A stretch of 64,000 bases of DNA, from the NCBI RefSeq assembly GCF_024345375.1, contig NZ_JAGQAZ010000001.1, forward strand, positions 1,088,661 through 1,152,660, read 5' to 3'. The notes under the pieces are model-generated. The model did no database searches. It was not told where the DNA came from and saw only the letters and a program-made list of their open reading frames with translations. The position numbers were made by a program, and so were the translations under genes. This DNA is from Cyanobium sp. WAJ14-Wanaka. GTDB taxonomy: Bacteria; Cyanobacteriota; Cyanobacteriia; PCC-6307; Cyanobiaceae. This document shows, one piece after another, positions 57,334-64,000 of this stretch; position 1 is the first letter of the stretch, and each line of letters opens with the position of its first letter.

Positions 57334-58682
57334 GGCATGCCCCACCCCCTTCAGCTCCCTCCACCCCCGAGCGCTGTCGCCTGGGCCTGGAGCAGTGGCG
57401 CGGCCAGCTGCAACTAAGCGGCCGGGAAAATTCGGTGCTGGCAGGAGAGCTGGCAGCAGTAGATCGCCAACTCGAACGTCTGCAGCAGAAGCGGCTCAAG
57501 CTGGCTGTTTTTGGGCGGGTCGGAGTGGGCAAATCGAGCCTGCTCAATGCCCTGCTGGGCCATGGGGCCTTCGCCACGGATGTGGCCCATGGCTGCACCC
57601 GCCACCAGGCGAGCGAGCCCTGGGATCAGCCAATCCCAGGGCTAGAGCAGGTGGAGCTGGTCGACACCCCCGGCATTGATGAAATTGCCGCCGCCGGCCG
57701 GGCGCGCCTGGCCGCCCGGGTGGCCCTAGGTGCCGACCTGGTGCTGTTGGTGCTTGACGGCGACCTCAACCGGGTGGAACTAGAAGCCCTCGATGTGCTT
57801 TTAGCTAGCGGCAAACCGCTGCTGCTGGCCCTTAACCGCTGCGATTGCTGGCCAGAAGCAGAAAGGGACCAATTGATCGCCAGCATCCGCCGGCGCCTGC
57901 CGATCCAGGCCCGCCAGCTGGAACTAATTCCTGTGGCAGCAGCACCGCGACGGGCCCAGCTCCTCGCCGATGGCAGGGTGCGCAGCGAGGCCAGCTCCCC
58001 CCAGATGGGTCCGCTGCGCCAATCCCTAATCGGTCTGCTGAGCCGGCACGGCAGCCTGCTGCTGGCCATCAATGCCCTCCGGGCCGCCGATCGGCTCGAG
58101 CAGCAGCGTCAACACTGGCGCCTTAGCCACAGTCGCCAGGCGGCCCAGAGCCTGATTGGCCGTTATGCAGCCCTAAAGGCCACCGGCGTGGCCGCCAATC
58201 CCTTCGTGTTGCTTGATCTGGCAGCGGGCATGGCCTGCGACACAGCCCTGGTCCTGCAGCTTTGCCAGCTCTATGGCCTGAAGATGCAGACCAGCGGTGC
58301 CAGGCAATTACTAACCCGCCTTTCCGGCCACAGCGCCCTGCTGGGGGGCGCCCAACTGGGCATCCAATTGGTATTGGGCCTGATCCGCCAACTGCTATTG
58401 ATGGCCGCCCCCCTGACCGGAGGCTTAAGCCTGGCCCCAGCTGCCCCGGTGGCGATGGCCCAGGCCGCCCTGGCCGTGCACACCACCCGCCTAACCGGCC
58501 GGCTGGCCGCAGCTGAATTGCTCAAGGGTGCCGAGCGGGGAGGCCGGCCAGGGGCCCTGCTGCGCAGACTCGCCCTAAGCGATCCTGCCGTGGGGGCCTG
58601 GCTCAGCACCTGGCAGGTGAATCCAGGCGACGGCGTTGGCCCGCAGCAGGCCCGCATGCACCTGCTGGCCCTGCTGCCCTGA
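57330..58682 (+). CDS. Era-like GTPase with C-terminal hydrophobic domain
   Basis: 450 aa from the ATG overlapping the previous stop by 4 bases. G motifs: G1 FGRVGVGKSSLLN (residues 61-73), G3 VDTPG (111-115), G4 NRCD (169-172). After about residue 260 comes a region rich in Ala/Leu with hydrophobic segments (VLLDLAAGMACDTALVLQL, LLLMAAPLTGGLSLAPAAPVAMAQ), resembling the DUF697 membrane GTPases of cyanobacteria. It may organise membranes or ribosome/thylakoid biogenesis; this is inference. Confidence 0.85.
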   Translation: MRHAPPPSAPSTPERCRLGLEQWRGQLQLSGRENSVLAGELAAVDRQLERLQQKRLKLAVFGRVGVGKSSLLNALLGHGAFATDVAHGCTRHQASEPWDQPIPGLEQVELVDTPGIDEIAAAGRARLAARVALGADLVLLVLDGDLNRVELEALDVLLASGKPLLLALNRCDCWPEAERDQLIASIRRRLPIQARQLELIPVAAAPRRAQLLADGRVRSEASSPQMGPLRQSLIGLLSRHGSLLLAINALRAADRLEQQRQHWRLSHSRQAAQSLIGRYAALKATGVAANPFVLLDLAAGMACDTALVLQLCQLYGLKMQTSGARQLLTRLSGHSALLGGAQLGIQLVLGLIRQLLLMAAPLTGGLSLAPAAPVAMAQAALAVHTTRLTGRLAAAELLKGAERGGRPGALLRRLALSDPAVGAWLSTWQVNPGDGVGPQQARMHLLALLP

Positions 58683-58692
58683 GCTGCCTGCA

Positions 58693-59295
58693 GTGAATCA
58701 AGTCGCCCTATTTGGCACCAGCGCCGATCCCCCCACCTACGGCCACCAGGCCCTGCTGGAGGGACTCCTCGCCACCTATCCAGTGGTGGCCACTTGGGCT
58801 AGCGACAACCCCCTCAAGGCCCACGGGGCACCCTTGGCCCAAAGGGCCGCCCTACTGGCTGTTCTGGTCGATTCGATTGGCAATCCCCGCCTGCAGATGG
58901 TCCAGGAGTTGAGTAGTCCTTGGGCGATCGAAACCCTGCAGAGGGCCCGGCAACGCTGGCCCCAGGCCGGGCTGGTTTTTGTGGTGGGCAGCGATCTGGC
59001 CGGCCAAATCCCCCGCTGGAAACAGGCCAGCGCACTGCTGCAGGGCTGCCGCCTGGCCATTGCACCCCGGGCCGGCTGGCCGTTCACTTGTGAGCAGCGC
59101 CAAGCCCTCGAGGCCATCGGCGGCCAGGTGATCGAGCTAGCCCTCACCATTCCCGCCACCGCCAGCTCCCGGGTTCGCCAGCAGCACGATCCCAGCCAAA
59201 TTCCGCCCGCCCTCCAACCCACCCTGTTGCAGCACAATCTCTATGGCCTGCAGGGGCAGGCAGGTTTAGAGCAGGAAGATTTCGAGCAGCCCTAA
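58693..59295 (+). CDS. nadD: Nicotinate-nucleotide adenylyltransferase
   Basis: Joins NaMN and ATP to give deamido-NAD. 200 aa from the GTG at 58693 (VNQVALFGTSADPPTYGHQALLEG), 10 bases after the previous stop; the longer upstream frame is discarded. The nucleotidyltransferase signature GTSADPPTYGH has Thr-Tyr-Gly-His in place of the classical HxGH, and SSRVRQQ near the C terminus is the ISSTxIR equivalent. The stop TAA overlaps nadE by one base, so the last two NAD steps are coupled. Confidence 0.93.
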   Translation: MNQVALFGTSADPPTYGHQALLEGLLATYPVVATWASDNPLKAHGAPLAQRAALLAVLVDSIGNPRLQMVQELSSPWAIETLQRARQRWPQAGLVFVVGSDLAGQIPRWKQASALLQGCRLAIAPRAGWPFTCEQRQALEAIGGQVIELALTIPATASSRVRQQHDPSQIPPALQPTLLQHNLYGLQGQAGLEQEDFEQP

Positions 59296-60983
59296 TGCGA
59301 TTTGCCCTGGCCCAAATCAATCCATTGGTGGGCGACCTGACGGGCAATGGGGCGCGAATTTTGGCCGCCTGCCAAGAGGCGGCAACAGCAGGCGCCGACC
59401 TGGTAGTGACGCCCGAGCTGTCTCTTTGGGGCTACCCGCCCCGGGACCTGCTGCTGCGCCGCTCTCTGCAGCTGCAACAGCAAATAGTTTTGGATGGGCT
59501 CAGCGGTCAGCTGGCGGCAACCTGCCCCGACCTGGCAGTGCTGGTGGGCGTTGCCGAACCGATCGAGGCGGCTGAACTGCCCAACCTCTACAACTCGATT
59601 GCCCTGGTCGAGGCAGGGCAATGGCGGATCGTGGCCCGCAAGCGCCTGCTGCCCACCTACGACGTTTTCGACGAACAGCGCTATTTCCGGCCCGGCCAGG
59701 AGGAGGCGGTTTTAGAGCTCCAGCGGGCCGGCCACAGCTGGCGCCTGGGCCTGACCATCTGCGAAGACCTCTGGGTGGAGGAAGAACTACAGGGCCACCG
59801 GCTGGTGGGGCCCGATCCCATTGCCGCCATGCGGCCCCACAAAATCGACCTCCTGCTCAATCTCTCGGCCTCACCCTTTGGCCAGGCCAAGGCTTCACTG
59901 CGCCACCAGCTGGCGGCCCGGGCCGCCCAGGGCCTCGGTTGCCCAGTGGTCTACGTGAACCAGGTGGGTGGCAACGACGAATTGGTATTCGATGGCGCCA
60001 GCTTCGTGGTGGACGCCCAAGGTGCGTTGGTGGCCCAGCTGGCCTGCTGCCGAGAGCAGGTGGGTATTTGGGATTGCCCCTCCTATTCAGCAACGCCGCC
60101 CCTACCAGCAGCCCCTGAGCAGCTGTTTCGGGCCCTGGTGCTCGGTGTTCACGACTACGCCCACAAATGCGGCTTCCGCCAGGCCCTGCTGGGCCTCAGT
60201 GGCGGGATTGATTCGGCCCTAGTGGCGGTGATTGCGGCGGCTGCATTAGGGGGAGAGCAGGTCCAGGCCCTGCTGATGCCTTCCCCCTACAGCTCGCGGG
60301 GCTCCCTGGTGGATGCCCAAGAGCTTGCAGGGCGCCTGGGGATCCATACCTCCGAGGTGGCAATTGAAGCCTTGATGGATTGCTTTGATAGCAGCCTGGC
60401 CAAGCCATTGGCCGGCCCGCCCGCCGGGATCACCGCCGAAAACCTGCAATCACGGATCCGCGGCACCCTGCTGATGGCCGTGGCAAACCAGCAGGGCCAG
60501 TTGCTGCTTTCCACCGGCAATAAATCCGAGCTTGCCGTTGGCTACTGCACCCTCTACGGCGACATGAACGGTGGCCTGGCCGTAATTGGCGATCTCTACA
60601 AAACCAGTGTTTTTGAGCTTTGCGATTGGCTAGATGGCCCGGCCTCCGCCAGCTGCAGAAAAGATTTAGGCCTAGCGGCCAATGGTGAATTAATTGGTGC
60701 GGCCATTCGCACCAAGCCCCCCAGCGCCGAACTCAGGCCCGAGCAACTTGATAGCGATTCGCTCCCGGATTACGCGGTCCTAGATCCGCTGCTGAAAGCC
60801 ATGGTTGAGGAACTGTGCAGCCCAGAGGAACTAATCGCTGCGGGGGCGCCCCCCGAGCTGGCCCAGAGGGTGGGGCAGTTGATGGCCAGGGCCGAATTCA
60901 AACGCCGCCAAGCCGCCCCCCTCCTCAAGGTGAGTGGTCGGGCATTTGGCAGTGGCTGGCGGATGCCGATCGCTGCTCGCTAA
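59295..60983 (+). CDS. nadE: NAD+ synthetase, glutamine-hydrolysing
   Basis: Converts deamido-NAD to NAD using glutamine-derived ammonia. 562 aa in two domains. The N-terminal nitrilase/CN-hydrolase amidase has Glu41 in LVVTPELSLWGYPP, Lys in VARKRLLPTYDVF and Cys in LTICEDLW. The C-terminal synthetase has the P-loop LGLSGGIDSALVAVI and STGNKSELAVGY. The 3' 4 bases are shared with the DUF3326 stop on the other strand. Confidence 0.96.
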   Translation: MRFALAQINPLVGDLTGNGARILAACQEAATAGADLVVTPELSLWGYPPRDLLLRRSLQLQQQIVLDGLSGQLAATCPDLAVLVGVAEPIEAAELPNLYNSIALVEAGQWRIVARKRLLPTYDVFDEQRYFRPGQEEAVLELQRAGHSWRLGLTICEDLWVEEELQGHRLVGPDPIAAMRPHKIDLLLNLSASPFGQAKASLRHQLAARAAQGLGCPVVYVNQVGGNDELVFDGASFVVDAQGALVAQLACCREQVGIWDCPSYSATPPLPAAPEQLFRALVLGVHDYAHKCGFRQALLGLSGGIDSALVAVIAAAALGGEQVQALLMPSPYSSRGSLVDAQELAGRLGIHTSEVAIEALMDCFDSSLAKPLAGPPAGITAENLQSRIRGTLLMAVANQQGQLLLSTGNKSELAVGYCTLYGDMNGGLAVIGDLYKTSVFELCDWLDGPASASCRKDLGLAANGELIGAAIRTKPPSAELRPEQLDSDSLPDYAVLDPLLKAMVEELCSPEELIAAGAPPELAQRVGQLMARAEFKRRQAAPLLKVSGRAFGSGWRMPIAAR

Positions 60984-62086
60984 CGCAAGGGCCTGCCCAG
61001 GGACCCGGGCCAAATGCCTTCCCGCAATGCCAACAGCAGGCCCGCAGCTTCGCCATAGCTACTGGCCTCCAGGGCCTCCAAGCCAAGGGCGGCAGCGCCC
61101 ACATCGAGCACGCAGGGGTTGTGAACCGCAATTAGGGGCACACCCCGCTCGGCGCAGGCCAGCACCGCCTCTCCCCCCAGGGCTCCAGCCGGCGCCACGA
61201 CCGCACCAAGCTGCTGGGGGAAAATTGCTGCCCCCAAAGCCAAGTGGCGGCCGCCAGCTGGATGACCCAGCCCTGAGTGACCATGCGCTGAGTGATCCAG
61301 CGGCGCCAACTCCACCAGGTTGGGGGCCCTACTCAAGCCCACCAAAACACAGGCCAAAAAGGTGTAACCCAGCTCTTCCCCGGCGGCCCGGGGATCTAGA
61401 TCTGGATCCAAGGGCAGGGGGTTCAGGGCTGGGGCATGGGCGCAGGGCAAGCCCAAATGGGCACTCAACAGGTGACTAATCACCGCCTCCGCCCCCGCCA
61501 AACCATCCACTCCGCTCCCCTGGCGATAGGCGGCCAGGGCCTCCCCATGGGGATCCTCCGGGAAGCGGGCCACCACGGCGATTGCCGTTGCCCCGGCGGC
61601 CCTTAGCCGCTCACCAGCTCTTAGCAACTCATGCGGCCGGCCCAGGCTTCCCCAGCTAGCACCACTGGCGCCATGGCTAAGGCTCACCTCCAGCGGGGCT
61701 TCAGTGATAACAACCGGGCCAATCTCGAGGCCCAAAGTCGCCCGGCAGGCATCGGCAACCTGCAGGTGGCGCTGGCGTAGCTCGGTTTCGATTCCCGCAT
61801 CAAGCAACAGGCCAATCCGCTGGCGCCTAACCGGCTCCAGGGCCAGCTCGCCCCGCGCGAAGCGATTCAGGGCAGAGCCCTCCACGTAGTGGATGCGGGG
61901 ATCACTCCAATAGAGCGAGGCCCCGTTCATCACATTGGGATGGGTGATTAGGCAACCACTTGCAGCAGCCAGCAGCCGTGCCGCCGGCAATCCATCGCCG
62001 GCATAACCGCCTAGCTCGCAGCCAATCCCGGTGGGAATAACCAGCAGGGTGGGCAGGGGTGCCCCGGGTCCGGCGACCGTGGTCAC
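60980..62086 (-). CDS. DUF3326 family protein
   Basis: 368 aa from the GTG at 62086 (VTTVAGPGAPLPTLLVIPTGIGCELGGYAGDGLPAARLL), overlapping the upstream small gene by 4 bases. The TLLVIPTGIGCELGGYAGDGLP opening, HPNVMNGASLYWSDPRIHYVEG, GLLLDAGIE and VIHNPCV-like AVHNPCVLDV are conserved cyanobacterial features. The function is unknown; the Asp/His-rich blocks would suit a metal- or nucleotide-binding enzyme, but nothing is proven. The longer frame to 62191 is not favoured. Confidence 0.85.
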   Translation of the reverse strand: MTTVAGPGAPLPTLLVIPTGIGCELGGYAGDGLPAARLLAAASGCLITHPNVMNGASLYWSDPRIHYVEGSALNRFARGELALEPVRRQRIGLLLDAGIETELRQRHLQVADACRATLGLEIGPVVITEAPLEVSLSHGASGASWGSLGRPHELLRAGERLRAAGATAIAVVARFPEDPHGEALAAYRQGSGVDGLAGAEAVISHLLSAHLGLPCAHAPALNPLPLDPDLDPRAAGEELGYTFLACVLVGLSRAPNLVELAPLDHSAHGHSGLGHPAGGRHLALGAAIFPQQLGAVVAPAGALGGEAVLACAERGVPLIAVHNPCVLDVGAAALGLEALEASSYGEAAGLLLALREGIWPGSLGRPLR

Positions 62087-62292
62087 GGCGAATCGGCCAG
62101 GCAGAAGACGGCCTCCAGCACCAGTTCCCGGCCCCAGCTGGCAGCCTCGGGCCCAGTAATCTCGGCCGGCGACACAGAAGTAATGGCCCAACGCAGGGGC
62201 TTGCCTTCGACCGTTGCCAAGGCGGCCTCGATTTGGGGCAGCAGCGGACCTTCCTGGCGGACCAACCGCAGCTGCCGCGGCTCAAGCCTCAC
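62083..62292 (-). CDS. Small conserved hypothetical protein
   Basis: 69 aa from the GTG at 62292, which overlaps the ferredoxin stop (GTGA). It starts VRLEPRQLRLVRQEGPLLPQIEAALATVEGKPLRWAITSV and closes LVLEAVFCLADSP; an approximately 30-residue longer frame exists but would overlap the ferredoxin. Coupled to both neighbours (4-base overlap at each end), it behaves as a real gene in the operon. No family recognised. Confidence 0.7.
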   Translation of the reverse strand: MRLEPRQLRLVRQEGPLLPQIEAALATVEGKPLRWAITSVSPAEITGPEAASWGRELVLEAVFCLADSP

Positions 62293-62672
62293 TTTTGATA
62301 CTTGCCGAATTGCGCCTCGTAGAGCGCATCCTCCTGGCCGGCCTTGAGCTGGAGATCGGAGCGGGGCAACGAAACACATAACAGGGCAAAGCCCTGCTCC
62401 TGCAGCTCTTTCTTCACACCCATTGCATCGGGTTGATGCACCTGACCCTGGCTAATCAGGGCCGCACAGGTGGTGCAAACCCCGGAGCAGCAGGAGCTCG
62501 GCAGCGGTACCCCCGCCGCTTCTGCCGCCGCCAACACGGTTTGATCGCTACGGCAGGAAAAGCTATGGCTGCTGCCATCTAGCTCAGCCACGACCCTGAA
62601 ATCCTGGACCTGGTTCGAGATTTGGCCTTCGCCCGAAATTTCGGCTGTGCTGGAAAAACTGGATTCGGTCAC
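62289..62672 (-). CDS. [2Fe-2S] ferredoxin-like protein
   Basis: 127 aa from the GTG at 62672 (a longer frame reaches 62792 but overlaps the oxygenase gene). The C-terminal domain has the plant-type ligand pattern CCSGVCTTC with a fourth Cys in FALLCVSLP; the strand VAELDGSSHSFSCRSDQTVLAAAEAAGVPLPS precedes it as in PetF-like ferredoxins. About 35 Ser/Glu-rich residues precede the domain. Downstream of a 2OG oxygenase, it could be its redox partner, but that is inference. Confidence 0.85.
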   Translation of the reverse strand: MTESSFSSTAEISGEGQISNQVQDFRVVAELDGSSHSFSCRSDQTVLAAAEAAGVPLPSSCCSGVCTTCAALISQGQVHQPDAMGVKKELQEQGFALLCVSLPRSDLQLKAGQEDALYEAQFGKYQK

Positions 62673-62727
62673 GGGGAGGGGGTTAAAGGCAGGCAGCTCT
62701 GGCTCCAATTCTCTCAGGTTGCAAGGG

Positions 62728-63480
62728 CTAGGCCTGCTGCCACTGGCTTGGGTGGGGCGCCAAATACTCCGGTGGGGCCTGGCCATCGCCAACGGGAGGA
62801 GCCGTTAGGACCAGATCCAGGCTGATCGAAAAACGGGTGTCATCTGGGTCTTGATTGGCCAGCACCGCGTGATCGAGGCCTGAAGGGAAGAGCAGCAGCA
62901 GGCCCGCCCGGGGCGCCACATCAACCCAAGGGGTAGTCCAGGGAGCTGCATTTGGAGATGGATGTGAAGCAGTTAGGGCAGGGAGCGGGCCCCCATGGCC
63001 CACGGCCATGCCGGGCACCAATTCATTCAGCTGGCGCTGGGGGAAAAGGCGCAGACAACCCTGACGGCCCGAGCCATCCCCACTGAGGTAATAGACCGCG
63101 CTCAGGTGGGCATTGGGGTGGTGATGTCGACCAACCACCTGGCCATAGCCACTGACCACGGGCCAACAGCGCTGGATATGGATTGCCAGCTGGCCCAGGT
63201 CAAAACCCAGTTCCTGGAGATAGCTGCGCCCATGGGCCAGCAGCTGGTCAACCAGGCCTGAAAAAACCGGATGGCGCTGCAACTGCCAAACACCATTTAG
63301 GTCGCCAGTCCAGGCGCAACCGGGATCGGGGTTAGAGCTCGCATCGCCCTGCAGTTGGGAAATCGCCCGTAGCTGCAGGGCTATCTCGATCGGATCAGGA
63401 GCCAACTGCACCCGTCCAAGGGCGACGGGGAACAGGGGCTCAATCGCCAAAGCCCTAGGCCATGGCAGCCGCGCCACCAA
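62728..63480 (-). CDS. Putative 2-oxoglutarate-Fe(II) oxygenase (TIGR02466-like)
   Basis: 250 aa, from the TTG at 63480 or the next codon GTG at 63477; both overlap the atpG stop by about 25 bases. It has the [16 protein letters not shown] segment (H-x-H/N iron-ligand strand), a distal His in [13 protein letters not shown] and an Arg in [13 protein letters not shown] that would bind 2-oxoglutarate. This matches the prolyl-hydroxylase-like family TIGR02466. The substrate is unknown. It is cotranscribed with atpG. Confidence 0.82.
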   Translation of the reverse strand: MVARLPWPRALAIEPLFPVALGRVQLAPDPIEIALQLRAISQLQGDASSNPDPGCAWTGDLNGVWQLQRHPVFSGLVDQLLAHGRSYLQELGFDLGQLAIHIQRCWPVVSGYGQVVGRHHHPNAHLSAVYYLSGDGSGRQGCLRLFPQRQLNELVPGMAVGHGGPLPALTASHPSPNAAPWTTPWVDVAPRAGLLLLFPSGLDHAVLANQDPDDTRFSISLDLVLTAPPVGDGQAPPEYLAPHPSQWQQA

Positions 63481-64000
63481 CCACTTCCAGGATCTCCTGG
63501 GTAATGGCAGCCTGGCGGGCCTTGTTGTAGTCGAGGGTGAGGGTCTTGGCGAGGGCCTTAGCGTTATCGCTGGCGTTATTCATCGCCGTCATCCGGCTGG
63601 CCAACTCGGAGGCGGCAGCTTCCTGCAGGGAGCGCAGCAACTGGTTTTCCAGATACAGCGGCAAAAGGGCATTCAGCAGTTGATCAGGGCTCTGATCAAA
63701 CACGATGTCGGATGGGAGCTTGGCCTCCACGTTGGCAGCACTGCCCACCTCAACCCCCAACTTGCCCTCGCGGGTGGTGAGACGGAAGATCTCATCTTCA
63801 GGAGTGGCAATCCCCTGGGGATCTAGGGGCAACAGGGTTTGCAGCACGGGCTTGGAACTCACCAAGTTGATGAACTTGGTAAAGATGATTTCCACCCGAT
63901 CAGTTGAACCAGAAAGGAACTGGGCCAACACTTCATTGGCAATACCCATCGCCTCACTGGCATTGGGGACCTGCTCCAAGCCAGTAAAAGTGGCGCGAAT
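63455..64000 (-). CDS. atpG: F1 ATP synthase gamma subunit (partial, start beyond the window)
   Basis: The C-terminal 181 residues of the rotor subunit of F1. The frame is open to base 64000 and continues upstream, so only the end is visible. It shows [14 protein letters not shown] (part of the cyanobacterial gamma-specific insertion region), [40 protein letters not shown] and the C-terminal [17 protein letters not shown], which are definitive for gamma. Its stop overlaps the oxygenase gene. Confidence 0.96.
   Translation of the reverse strand: MRATFTGLEQVPNASEAMGIANEVLAQFLSGSTDRVEIIFTKFINLVSSKPVLQTLLPLDPQGIATPEDEIFRLTTREGKLGVEVGSAANVEAKLPSDIVFDQSPDQLLNALLPLYLENQLLRSLQEAAASELASRMTAMNNASDNAKALAKTLTLDYNKARQAAITQEILEVVGGAAAMA

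Overview
This window is a gene-dense, GC-rich stretch of chromosome from a unicellular cyanobacterium of the Synechococcus/Cyanobium (picocyanobacterial) type. The evidence is direct: a complete kaiA-kaiB-kaiC clock cluster next to an NblS/Hik33-type kinase, psbV (cytochrome c550), a plant-type ferredoxin, ftrV, PSRP-3/Ycf65, a photosystem II S4-domain protein, an Omp85 with the lpx genes, and several small proteins of cyanobacteria-restricted families. Nearly all of it reads as conserved core genome. I see no rRNA, CRISPR array, insertion sequence or prophage. The only accessory-looking item is a small VapBC-type toxin-antitoxin pair near 54.2-54.9 kb.

Layout: 0-4.6 kb (+) holds the end of lrtA/hpf, deoC, recO, an MFS transporter and a GT4 glycosyltransferase. 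4.6-6.9 kb (-) is a tightly coupled DUF1825-tyrS-pyrF operon. 7.0-10.9 kb (+) has an atypical NarL-type regulator, a helix-hairpin-helix protein coupled to a GIY-YIG nuclease, a leucyl aminopeptidase and a small membrane protein. 10.9-18.9 kb (-) is a long envelope/purine block read as hypothetical-purC-bamA-lpxC-fabZ-lpxA-lpxB-msrA. 19-22.3 kb (+) is purD-nblS, convergent with kaiABC (22.3-25.1 kb, -), which is divergent from rplU-rpmA.

26-31.5 kb carries a methyltransferase, truB, nagB-like, SpoIID-like, rnz and psbV. 31.5-35 kb (-) has petF, prmA and serA. 35-39 kb (+) has the PSII S4 protein, tRNA-Val(GAC), murD, an EVE protein and a membrane protein. 39-43.7 kb mixes DUF2811, DUF1818, rpoZ, an Hsp70-like protein, ftrV and pyrR. 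43.9-46.4 kb (+) is gpmI-secG-msrB, followed by amt and groES-groEL on the minus strand. groESL has a CIRCE operator and lies divergent to atpD-atpC. 52-59 kb has PSRP-3, a transaldolase-like aldolase, a HAD protein, VapBC, pepP, a CNNM-type membrane protein, a GTPase and nadD-nadE. 61-64 kb (-) is a compact series atpG-2OG oxygenase-ferredoxin-small protein-DUF3326.

Compaction is extreme: many same-strand neighbours share 1-4 bases at stop/start junctions, and several convergent pairs overlap (103 bp for truB/nagB, 71 bp for GT4/pyrF, 4 bp for nblS/kaiC and nadE/DUF3326). I did not find a wholly new system. The items most worth a second look are an ammonium transporter with Glu at the first twin-histidine position and a perfect NtcA-like palindrome upstream, a receiver domain lacking its phosphorylation residues, a translationally coupled HhH/GIY-YIG pair, and an unexplained structured intergenic region at 39.4-39.7 kb.
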